Made by a program: the position numbers and the translations under genes. A stretch of 6,511 nt of DNA from an uncultured Brevibacterium sp. (lineage in GTDB: Bacteria > Actinomycetota > Actinomycetes > Actinomycetales > Brevibacteriaceae): positions 1 through 6,511 of the forward strand of contig CABTZE010000115.1 in the NCBI GenBank assembly GCA_902489215.1, read 5' to 3'. Shown here one piece after another: positions 1 through 5,829 of the stretch. The notes beneath the pieces are model-generated. The model did no database searches. It worked only from the letters and a program-made list of their open reading frames with translations, and was not told the origin of the DNA. Each line of letters starts with the position of its first letter. Position 1 is the first letter of the stretch.

Positions 1-156
1 ATCATGGAGGCAATGGTCAACGGAACGCCCATCGTCGCCCTGTGCGGCAAAGTGTGGGTTCCTTCCCGCGACCCCCAGAAGTTCCCCGTATGCCCGGCCT
101 GCCGAGAGATCTACGAATCCATGCCCGAAGGCCCCCAGGAGCCCGGCGACCAGTGA
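1..156 (+). CDS. DUF3039 domain protein, C-terminal part (5' end outside window)
   Basis: Reading frame 1 is open from the window edge and ends in TGA at 154-156, giving 51 visible residues. The stretch ALCGKVWVPSRDP followed by FPVCPACREIYE is the hallmark C-terminal part of the actinobacterial DUF3039 family. Cysteines at visible residues 15, 31 and 34 (CGK and CPAC) look like a small zinc-binding knuckle; metal binding is an inference, as I know of no characterised function. The protein ends about 15 residues after the domain in a Gly/Pro/Glu-rich tail. Its stop overlaps the GTG start of the helicase gene (shared bases 154-155), so the two are probably in one operon and translationally coupled. 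This suggests, but does not show, a nucleic-acid-related role. The true start and the N-terminal half are not visible. Confidence 0.88.
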   Translation: MMEAMVNGTPIVALCGKVWVPSRDPQKFPVCPACREIYESMPEGPQEPGDQ

Positions 157-1952
157 ACGCACCCGGAAGAGTTCCGGGCACCTCGGCAGCAGAGCATCTG
201 CCTCCGGCTTATCCCGAACGCGCCGCGTGGGGTACAGCCGGCAAACTTCGTGCCTGGCAGGCTGAAGCCCTCGAACAGTACTTCACCACCGAACCGCGAG
301 ACTTCCTCGCCGTCGCAACACCAGGGGCAGGTAAAACCACCTTCGCATTGCGCCTGGCCGCCGAACTGCTGGCTCAGCGCAAAGTTGACCGCGTCACCGT
401 TGTCGCGCCCACAGAGCACCTTAAAGTGCAGTGGGCCGATGCAGCCGGCCGCGTCGGCATCAAACTCGACCCGCGCTTTAAGAACAGCGACGGCTCAACT
501 GCCCCCGGATTCCACGGCGTTGCAGTCACCTACGCGCAGGTGGCCGCAAAACCCGTCCTGCACCACAATAGGACGGCCCGCGCACGCACCCTCGTGATCC
601 TCGATGAGGTCCACCACGCCGGTGACGCACTGTCCTGGGGCGACGCCATCCGCGAGGCCTTCAGCCCCGCCCGCAGGCGACTGTCGCTGACAGGTACTCC
701 CTTCCGCTCAGACACCGCTGCAATTCCGTTCGTCGTCTACGAACCCGATGACGAGGGCATCCGCACCTCGCAAGCTGACTACTCCTACGGGTATTCCCGG
801 GCCTTGGAAGACGGCGTGGTCCGCCCGGTCATCTTCATGACCTATTCGGGCAATATGCGTTGGAAGACCAAAACCGGCGACGTCATGGAAACCCTCCTGG
901 GAGCCGACGCGACAAAGGACATTCACGCTCAAGCGTGGCGAACCGCGCTGGACCCCAAGGGCGAATGGATCCCCGCCGTCCTCAAAGCAGCCGACCTGCG
1001 ACTGAGTGAAGTGCGGCGCACGGTCCCTGACGCCGGCGGCCTTGTCATCGCAACCGACCAGAGCACCGCCCGCGCCTACGCAAAACAGCTCAAGCAGATC
1101 ACCGGCGAAGAGGTCACCGTCGTCCTGTCGGACGAAGCCGGCGCCAGCGACCGGATCGATGAATTCCAAGACTCCGACCGCCGGTGGATGGTTGCGGTGC
1201 GCATGGTGTCAGAAGGCGTCGACGTGCCGCGCCTGGCAGTGGGCGTCTACGCGACATCATCGGCGACCCCGCTGTTCTTCGCACAGGCCATCGGCCGTTT
1301 TGTTCGCGCACGCAAACGCGGCGAAACAGCCTCCATCTTCCTGCCGTCCGTGCCGATCCTGCTGGCGCTGGCAAACTCGCTGGAGGTCGAACGCGACCAC
1401 GCGCTCGATATCAGACGCGAAGACGTCGAAGACGATGAGCACCTGCTCGACGACGAAGCGCTGGATCAGGCCAACAGGAACGAAAATGCGTCATCGTCGT
1501 TGGACGAAGGAGCCTACGAGGCTCTGGAGTCACAGGCGTCCTTCGACAAGGTTCTGTTCGACGGCGGCGAATTCGGTGCCGGAGGTGCCGTCGGCTCAGA
1601 GGACGAACTCGACTTCATCGGTCTGCCGGGTCTGCTGGAACCCGACCAGGTGGCCGAACTCCTGCGCGCCAGGCAGGCCGAACAGGTCAAACGACGCGGC
1701 AGCAGCGGCCAGGCCGCCCCACCGCAGCCGCAAGCGGAAGCCGCAGAGCTGCAGCACCGTGCTCTGAAAGAAGACCGCAGCAAGCTGCAGTCCATGGTCG
1801 GAGCGTGGGCGCGCCGCACAGGTAAACCGCACGGTTCTATTCACCTGGAACTGCGCAGAGCCTGCGGGGGGCCAGCGGTCGCTCAGGCCAGCCGCGAACA
1901 GATCCTCGACCGCATCAACACCCTGCAGCGCTGGTTCGTCGGCAGAAAATAG
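153..1952 (+). CDS. SF2 DEAD/DEAH-box-type helicase
   Basis: A 599-residue superfamily 2 nucleic-acid-dependent ATPase with two RecA-like domains. Domain 1 shows a Q-motif-like KLRAWQAEAL (31-40), Walker A ATPGAGKTT (55-63), APTEHL (85-90), Walker B DEVHH (151-155) and motif III SLTGTPFR (178-185). Domain 2 shows VIATD (298-302), motif V SEGVDVPR (353-360) and motif VI QAIGRFVRARK (378-388). All ATPase motifs are intact. After residue 415 comes an acidic, low-complexity tail (many D/E to about 500), then a Gln/Ala-rich linker and a basic C-terminal segment (about 546-599) ending in RINTLQRWFVGRK. I see no nuclease or methylase domain. The start chosen is GTG at 153, which overlaps the DUF3039 stop; an AGGAG at 137-141 lies a rather long 11 nt upstream. 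The open frame reaches back to an ATG at 42, but that part lies inside DUF3039. The likely role is in DNA or RNA remodelling or repair; the substrate cannot be told from sequence. It is cytoplasmic, with no signal peptide or membrane segment. Confidence 0.93.
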   Translation: MNAPGRVPGTSAAEHLPPAYPERAAWGTAGKLRAWQAEALEQYFTTEPRDFLAVATPGAGKTTFALRLAAELLAQRKVDRVTVVAPTEHLKVQWADAAGRVGIKLDPRFKNSDGSTAPGFHGVAVTYAQVAAKPVLHHNRTARARTLVILDEVHHAGDALSWGDAIREAFSPARRRLSLTGTPFRSDTAAIPFVVYEPDDEGIRTSQADYSYGYSRALEDGVVRPVIFMTYSGNMRWKTKTGDVMETLLGADATKDIHAQAWRTALDPKGEWIPAVLKAADLRLSEVRRTVPDAGGLVIATDQSTARAYAKQLKQITGEEVTVVLSDEAGASDRIDEFQDSDRRWMVAVRMVSEGVDVPRLAVGVYATSSATPLFFAQAIGRFVRARKRGETASIFLPSVPILLALANSLEVERDHALDIRREDVEDDEHLLDDEALDQANRNENASSSLDEGAYEALESQASFDKVLFDGGEFGAGGAVGSEDELDFIGLPGLLEPDQVAELLRARQAEQVKRRGSSGQAAPPQPQAEAAELQHRALKEDRSKLQSMVGAWARRTGKPHGSIHLELRRACGGPAVAQASREQILDRINTLQRWFVGRK

Positions 1953-1978
1953 TCGCCGCTGATTACCCGGGTCGCCGC

Positions 1979-3304
1979 TTAGGCGTCGTAGAAGATCGTG
2001 GGGATCGTCGGGTCGCCGTCCTGCAGGCGGCGAGCTGAACGCGGCAGCTCCGCAATAGCGGCCCGGTGCATTTCCTGAGCCCGGACAACCGCCTCGGGTC
2101 CGATGTGGCTGTCGTCGATTTCCCCATCGACAACAAAGTCCACCTGCAGACCCCGTCCCTCGCCTACGCCATCGGGCAGGTGGGGAACACCGATTGCCTC
2201 CTGTGTGGCGGTGCCGCCGGACAGTACGCGTCGGGCGGTCTTGAGGCCACCGTGAGAGCCCTTGCCGGCAGCCTTTTTCGCAACCGCATGCCAGGTGCCC
2301 TCATCATCCTGTCGAGCAGTGAGCTTGTAGACGAGGTTCGCGGACGGCGCACCGGAACCGGTCACCAGACGCGTGCCGACACCGTAGGAGTCCACCGGGG
2401 CGGAAGCCAACGCGGCTATGGCGTACTCGTCGAGGTCGCTCGTCACCGTGATCGTCGTGTTGTGTGCTCCCAGCGCATCAAGCTTTTCGCGCACCTCGGC
2501 CGCCTGAATGCCCAAGTCGCCCGAATCCAAGCGCACACCGCCGAGATTCGACCCGGCAATGCGGACTGCAGTTTCGAGTGCAGCGTCAACGTCATAGGTG
2601 TCCAACAGGACAGTCGTGTCAGCGCCGAGGGAATTGATCTGCGCACGGAACGCGTCCTCTTCGCTCGGGTGCAGAAGAGTGAAGGAATGTGCCGAGGTGC
2701 CGATCGTGCGCAGACCATACCGGCGCCCCGCCTCGAGATTCGAGGTAGAAGAAAAACCAGCGACAACAGCCGCGCGAGCTGCAGCAACAGCGCTGCTTTC
2801 ATTCGTGCGCCGCGAACCCATTTCCGCCAGCGGCCGACCCCGGGCGGCACCGCTCATGCGCGAAGCCGCAGCGGCGACAGCACTGTCGTAGTTGTACACC
2901 GACAGAGCAAGCGTCTCCAGAATGACAGCTTCGGCAAACGAAGCCTCGACAATGAGCAGAGGTGAACCGGGGAAGTAGACATCGCCTTCCCGGTAGCCGC
3001 GGATCGTGCCTGAGAACCGATAATCCGCCAGCCAGTCCAGAGCGTCCTCGGACACAACACCCGTCTCGCGCAGAAAGCACAGCTCAGCATCCCCGAACCG
3101 GAAACGGCTCAGCCCTTCCAACAGGCGGCCGGTGCCGGCGACCACGCCGTAGCGGCGGCCCGCGGGAAGTCTGCGCCCAAACATCTCAAATAAACACGGA
3201 GTATCCGCAGTGCCGGCATCCAAAGCAGCCTGCAGCATCGTCAGTTCGTAATGATCGGTGAGGAGAGCGGTCGAAGGTCCGTCCGGCGTTGTGAGTTCAC
3301 GCAT
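1979..3304 (-). CDS. pncB: Nicotinate phosphoribosyltransferase
   Basis: A 441-residue enzyme that joins nicotinate to PRPP, with ATP hydrolysis, to give nicotinate mononucleotide: the entry step of NAD salvage (Preiss-Handler pathway), in the cytoplasm. Family motifs run in order: LLTDHYELTM (14-23), FEMFGRRLPAGRRYGV (39-54), MGSRRTNE (162-169), GFSSTSNLEAG (183-193), GTSAHSF (202-208, with the His expected to be phosphorylated at 206), LLDTYDVD (233-240), VRLDSGDL (257-264), TSDLDEY (288-294) and DSYGVGTRLVTG (305-316). The length is usual and the gene complete. The start chosen is ATG at 3304, because a TATGCT -10 element ends 7 nt upstream and no Shine-Dalgarno is present (leaderless mRNA). 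The alternative ATG at 3316 lies inside that -10, and the frame remains open further upstream without family similarity. Residue 168 is Asn, where relatives I recall have His. The gene is divergent from clpS, as Rv1330c is from Rv1331 in M. tuberculosis, and convergent with the helicase. Confidence 0.96.
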   Translation of the reverse strand: MRELTTPDGPSTALLTDHYELTMLQAALDAGTADTPCLFEMFGRRLPAGRRYGVVAGTGRLLEGLSRFRFGDAELCFLRETGVVSEDALDWLADYRFSGTIRGYREGDVYFPGSPLLIVEASFAEAVILETLALSVYNYDSAVAAAASRMSGAARGRPLAEMGSRRTNESSAVAAARAAVVAGFSSTSNLEAGRRYGLRTIGTSAHSFTLLHPSEEDAFRAQINSLGADTTVLLDTYDVDAALETAVRIAGSNLGGVRLDSGDLGIQAAEVREKLDALGAHNTTITVTSDLDEYAIAALASAPVDSYGVGTRLVTGSGAPSANLVYKLTARQDDEGTWHAVAKKAAGKGSHGGLKTARRVLSGGTATQEAIGVPHLPDGVGEGRGLQVDFVVDGEIDDSHIGPEAVVRAQEMHRAAIAELPRSARRLQDGDPTIPTIFYDA

Positions 3305-3311
3305 ACTAGCG

Positions 3312-3317
3312 AGCATA
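3312..3317 (-). promoter_or_regulatory. Putative pncB -10 element (leaderless promoter)
   Basis: On the minus strand TATGCT fits the actinobacterial -10 consensus TANNNT. Exactly 7 nt (CGCTAGT) separate it from ATG at 3304, so transcription would begin at or next to the start codon. No good -35 hexamer stands 16-18 bp upstream (the region reads A-rich, AAAAGA-like). Position and lack of a ribosome-binding site are seen directly; promoter activity is inferred. Confidence 0.6.
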
Positions 3318-3339
3318 TCGGACCGCACGGCGGGTCTTT

Positions 3340-3354
3340 TTGCATTCCGTGCAA
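3340..3354. promoter_or_regulatory. Inverted repeat TTGCA-N5-TGCAA, candidate operator
   Basis: Perfect 5-bp arms, TTGCA (3340-3344) and TGCAA (3350-3354), around a 5-nt centre TTCCG. The site lies in the 64-bp divergent gap between pncB and clpS and abuts the clpS -10 at 3355, so a bound protein would block or modulate clpS and could also affect pncB. A half-turn-spaced 15-bp palindrome in a divergent promoter is typical of a dimeric regulator site. I cannot match it to a known regulator, and 5-bp arms can arise by chance. Confidence 0.4.
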
Positions 3355-3360
3355 TACAGT
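3355..3360 (+). promoter_or_regulatory. Putative clpS operon -10 element (leaderless promoter)
   Basis: TACAGT fits TANNNT, with 8 nt (TGAGAGCT) between it and the GTG at 3369. This would make the clpS transcript start at or next to its start codon. No Shine-Dalgarno precedes either GTG 3369 or ATG 3384. A -35 is not convincing: the nearest TTGCAT (3340-3345) is only 9 bp away. This is the only promoter candidate I see for the clpS-to-rdgB gene run. Confidence 0.55.
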
Positions 3361-3368
3361 TGAGAGCT

Positions 3369-3680
3369 GTGAGCACCACCGCCATGCCCGTAGCAGAACC
3401 GGACGTCCTCTCCGACGTCCAGACCGATCCTGCTCTGCCGTGGGTGACGATCGTGTTCAACGACCCGGTCAACCTCATGTCCTACGTGACATACGTATTC
3501 CGGTCCTACTTCGGGTATTCCCGCGAAAAAGCCGCCGAACTCATGCGGCAGGTCCACTGCGAAGGCAAAGCCATCGTGTCTCAGGGATCCCGCGAAGAAA
3601 TGGAAAAAGATACCGCAGCCATGCACGGCTTCGGCCTGTGGGCCTCCTGCCGCCAGATGGACTCCGGGGGAGCAGCATGA
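3369..3680 (+). CDS. clpS: ClpS, adaptor of the ClpC/ClpP protease
   Basis: A 103-residue adaptor that binds destabilising N-terminal residues (N-end rule) and delivers substrates to the Clp AAA+ unfoldase, in actinobacteria normally ClpC1 with ClpP1P2. The ClpS fold is visible from WVTIVFNDPVNLMSYVTYVF (25-44) to MHGFGLWA (85-92). N31, D32 and H63 (in VHCEGKA) correspond to the N-degron pocket residues N34, D35 and H66 of E. coli ClpS; they are intact, so substrate binding is expected. The first 20 or so residues are a flexible lead. The start chosen is GTG at 3369, because a TANNNT -10 sits 8 nt upstream; ATG at 3384 gives a protein 5 residues shorter and cannot be excluded. The stop TGA overlaps the next gene's ATG (ATGA at 3677-3680), so translation is coupled to the DUF2017 gene, a pairing conserved in actinobacteria. 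Confidence 0.94.
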   Translation: MSTTAMPVAEPDVLSDVQTDPALPWVTIVFNDPVNLMSYVTYVFRSYFGYSREKAAELMRQVHCEGKAIVSQGSREEMEKDTAAMHGFGLWASCRQMDSGGAA

Positions 3681-4240
3681 AGATCTCGCCCGGCACCTCG
3701 GAATTCGCCCAACTGGAATTCGACAGCACAGAAAAGGCGATCATCGCCCGTGTTGTCAGCGATACCATCACCCTGCTCGACAGCCGGTCCGACAGCGAAA
3801 GCGATGACCCGCTGGCAAAGATAGTCGGCATAGAAGACCGCGAACGTCCCACCGACCCGGCACTTCTGCGGCTGTTGCCGGACGCCGCCCCGGAAACCCC
3901 GGAAGCCTCCGCCGAATTCCGCCGCTACACCGAAAACGACATCCGCGAAGGCAAAATCGCGACCCGGCAGCCCATCCTCTTCACCCTCAGCCGCCCCAGC
4001 CCCGCCGACATAGGCCGCGACGAAGCGCACGCCTGGATGATCGGGCTGACCGACGTCCGCCTGGTCATCACCAGCCGGCTGGGCATCGTCACAGAAGACG
4101 ACATGCAGCAGCTCTACGACAATGACGACAACCTGGACGACAACGAAGCCGCCCTGCTGTCCATCTACGACTTCCTGTCCTGGATGCAGGAGCGCTTCAC
4201 AGAACTGTTCATGAACCAGTTGGACGGAGACGGCCGATGA
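3677..4240 (+). CDS. DUF2017 family protein (AosR/Rv1332-like)
   Basis: A 187-residue protein of the actinobacterial DUF2017 family, recognised by its place after clpS, by FRRYTENDIREGK (81-93) and by AWMIGLTDVRLVITSRLGI (119-137), followed by YDFLSWMQERF (164-174). The M. tuberculosis member Rv1332 has been described as AosR, a redox-responsive transcription regulator that acts through a disulfide. The protein here has no cysteine at all, so that sensing mode cannot apply. It is largely helical and rich in Asp/Glu (a DNDDNLDDNE stretch at 148-157), with no signal peptide or membrane segment and no obvious helix-turn-helix that I can place. The start ATG overlaps the clpS stop; GGGGGAG at 3666-3672 serves as ribosome-binding site, 4 nt away. 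Its stop overlaps the next start in the same ATGA manner. Family membership is sure; the regulatory function is only transferred. Confidence 0.85.
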   Translation: MKISPGTSEFAQLEFDSTEKAIIARVVSDTITLLDSRSDSESDDPLAKIVGIEDRERPTDPALLRLLPDAAPETPEASAEFRRYTENDIREGKIATRQPILFTLSRPSPADIGRDEAHAWMIGLTDVRLVITSRLGIVTEDDMQQLYDNDDNLDDNEAALLSIYDFLSWMQERFTELFMNQLDGDGR

Positions 4241-5058
4241 TGAAACTCACTGCGATCGGCACGTCAGGTTCCTACCCTGGACCCCACGCGGCTGCCAGCT
4301 GCTATCTGCTGCAGATCGAAGCCGAGCGGACGTGGAACATCGTGCTGGACCTGGGCTCGGGCGCACTGGGGCCGCTGCAGCGCTGGATCAACCACACCGA
4401 CATCGACGCGGTGGTGCTCAGCCACCTGCACCCCGACCACTGCCTGGACGTCACCGGACTGTACGTCATGCACCGCTACGACCCGCGGTTCCTTGACGCC
4501 GGAGGCCCACCCAACCGCCTGGCGGTGTACGGTCCGGACGGCACCCGCGAACGGCTCACGGCAGCCCACCACACGGACCCCGGAGCAAGCCCCGTCCCAG
4601 CCGAATCCGCCTCGGACGGTCTTGAACAGGCATTCGACTTCACCGACATGCGCGACGGCCAGCCGTTCACGGTCGGCCCTGTGACCATCACCCCGCACCT
4701 GGTGCACCACCCGGTCGAGGCCTACGCCGTGCGGATCGAATACAACGGGGCGGTGCTTGCCTACTCCGGCGACTCCGACGCCTGCGACAACCTGATCACC
4801 GCCGCGCGTGTGGCCGACCTCTTCCTGTGCGAAGCCGCATTCGAAGACGGCCGCGACACAGTGCGCGGCATCCATCTCAACGGCGAACGCGCCGGCCGCA
4901 CAGCACAGGAAGCCGGTGCGAAGCGGCTGATCCTGACACACATCGCACCCTGGACCAACAGCGACACCGTCACCGCCGCGGCAGAACGCCACTACAGCGG
5001 CACAATCGACCTTGCGGTACCCGACCGCACATGGGAAATCCGCGCGCAGCAGCCGTAA
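4237..5058 (+). CDS. MBL-fold metal hydrolase (Rv1339-like, possible cyclic-nucleotide phosphodiesterase)
   Basis: A 273-residue metallo-beta-lactamase-fold enzyme of the RNase Z-like branch. The dinuclear metal site is complete: HLHPDH at 63-68 (H63, H65, D67, H68), a His in HLVHHPVEAY (157 or 158), D179 in YSGDSD and H235 in LTHIAPW. It opens with KLTAIGTSGSYPGP (3-16), typical of this branch, and HLNGERAG (213-220) stands where relatives usually have HLTG or HMTG. The M. tuberculosis neighbour-equivalent Rv1339 has been reported as an atypical class II cAMP phosphodiesterase, so cyclic-nucleotide hydrolysis is a reasonable transfer; the substrate here is untested. It lacks the long exosite arm of tRNase Z, so tRNA maturation is less likely. 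ATG 4237 overlaps the DUF2017 stop, with GGAG at 4226-4229 7 nt upstream; ATG 4240 is an alternative start one residue later. Residue choice at the metal site is by eye. Confidence 0.9.
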   Translation: MMKLTAIGTSGSYPGPHAAASCYLLQIEAERTWNIVLDLGSGALGPLQRWINHTDIDAVVLSHLHPDHCLDVTGLYVMHRYDPRFLDAGGPPNRLAVYGPDGTRERLTAAHHTDPGASPVPAESASDGLEQAFDFTDMRDGQPFTVGPVTITPHLVHHPVEAYAVRIEYNGAVLAYSGDSDACDNLITAARVADLFLCEAAFEDGRDTVRGIHLNGERAGRTAQEAGAKRLILTHIAPWTNSDTVTAAAERHYSGTIDLAVPDRTWEIRAQQP

Positions 5059-5092
5059 AAACCGGCAGATGCGAGCGCCGAACAACAACATT

Positions 5093-5098
5093 GAGGAG
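5093..5098 (+). promoter_or_regulatory. Strong ribosome-binding site of rph
   Basis: GAGGAG ends 5 nt before ATG 5104. It is the best Shine-Dalgarno in the window and fixes the rph start. It follows a 45-bp gap after the MBL gene (5059-5103), where I see no terminator and no clear promoter, so read-through from clpS is likely while rph translation starts independently. Confidence 0.75.
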
Positions 5099-5103
5099 CA
5101 GTC

Positions 5104-5829
5104 ATGACCCGCTTTGACGGCCGCACGGCCGATCAGCTTCGACCCGTTTCCTTCCAGCGCGGCTGGCTCGACCACGCCGAAGGCTCCGTGCTCGTAGAGT
5201 TCGGCAACACCCGCGTGCTGTGTGCTGCCTCCCTGACCGAAGGTGTGCCCCGCTGGCTCAAGGGCGAGGGCACCGGCTGGGTCACCGGCGAATACGCCAT
5301 GCTGCCGCGCGCAACCCACACCCGTTCGAGCCGTGAATCCGTCCGCGGCAAAGTCGGCGGCCGTACCCACGAAATCTCCCGCCTCATCGGCCGAAGCCTG
5401 CGTGCCGTCGTTGACACCGCGCAGCTGGGCGAAAACACCATTCAGCTGGACTGCGACGTCCTCCAGGCCGATGGTGGCACCCGCACGGCAGCGATCACCG
5501 GGGCATACCTCGCACTGCACGATGCAGTCGAAAAGGGTCGCGAACTCGGCTGGATCAACAAGAACGCCCAGGTGCTGAAAGACTCGCTGGCGGCCGTGTC
5601 CGTCGGAATCGTCGACGGCTCCCCGGTCCTCGACCTTCCCTACGAAGAGGACTCGCAGGCCGAAACCGACATGAACGTCGTTATGACAGGCTCCGGCAAG
5701 TTCATTGAAATCCAGGGCACCGCCGAAGGTGAGCCCTTCGATCGCACCGAACTGGGCACACTGCTCGACCTGGCTTCGACCGGCTGTGCCGAGCTGACCC
5801 GCCTGCAGAAAGAAACCCTCGAAGCATGA
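5104..5829 (+). CDS. rph: Ribonuclease PH
   Basis: A 241-residue phosphate-dependent 3'-5' exoribonuclease that trims the 3' ends of tRNA precursors and other structured RNAs; the family forms hexameric rings in the cytoplasm. The sequence is complete and close to family length. Seen in order: RFDGRTADQLRPV (3-15), GSVLVEFGNTRVLCAA (27-42), GEGTGWVTGEYAMLPRATHTR (54-74), the RNA-binding GGRTHEISRLIGRSLR (85-100), LDCDVLQADGGTRTAAITGAY (115-135, with the phosphate-binding GGTRTA) and the catalytic aspartates in DLPYEEDSQAETDMNVV (177-193, D183 and D189). No truncation as in E. coli K-12 rph-1. A strong Shine-Dalgarno precedes ATG 5104. Its stop overlaps the rdgB start (ATGA at 5826-5829), an rph-rdgB pairing common in bacteria. 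Confidence 0.97.
   Translation: MTRFDGRTADQLRPVSFQRGWLDHAEGSVLVEFGNTRVLCAASLTEGVPRWLKGEGTGWVTGEYAMLPRATHTRSSRESVRGKVGGRTHEISRLIGRSLRAVVDTAQLGENTIQLDCDVLQADGGTRTAAITGAYLALHDAVEKGRELGWINKNAQVLKDSLAAVSVGIVDGSPVLDLPYEEDSQAETDMNVVMTGSGKFIEIQGTAEGEPFDRTELGTLLDLASTGCAELTRLQKETLEA

Noticed and set aside
1006..1767. A 253-codon plus-strand open frame inside the helicase gene
   Set aside because: It lies in another frame of an intact helicase. The product is a Ser/Arg/Pro/Thr-rich low-complexity sequence typical of frame-shifted high-GC DNA.
2013..2033. TCGCCG...CGGCGA stem near the pncB 3' end
   Set aside because: It lies within the pncB coding sequence, has no T-run in either direction, and such GC-rich arms are common by chance here.
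2066..2965. A 299-codon open frame on the plus strand inside pncB
   Set aside because: It is a shadow of the complete and motif-rich pncB on the opposite strand. The translation shows no known domain and no ribosome-binding site.
3321..3341. GACC/GGTC hairpin followed by five Ts in the divergent gap
   Set aside because: The stem is only 4 bp, and no plus-strand transcript is expected to end there, since it lies upstream of the clpS promoter and within the pncB promoter region.
3251..3676. Upstream extension of the DUF2017 frame
   Set aside because: The frame stays open through clpS, but family similarity begins only at ATG 3677, which overlaps the clpS stop and has a Shine-Dalgarno.
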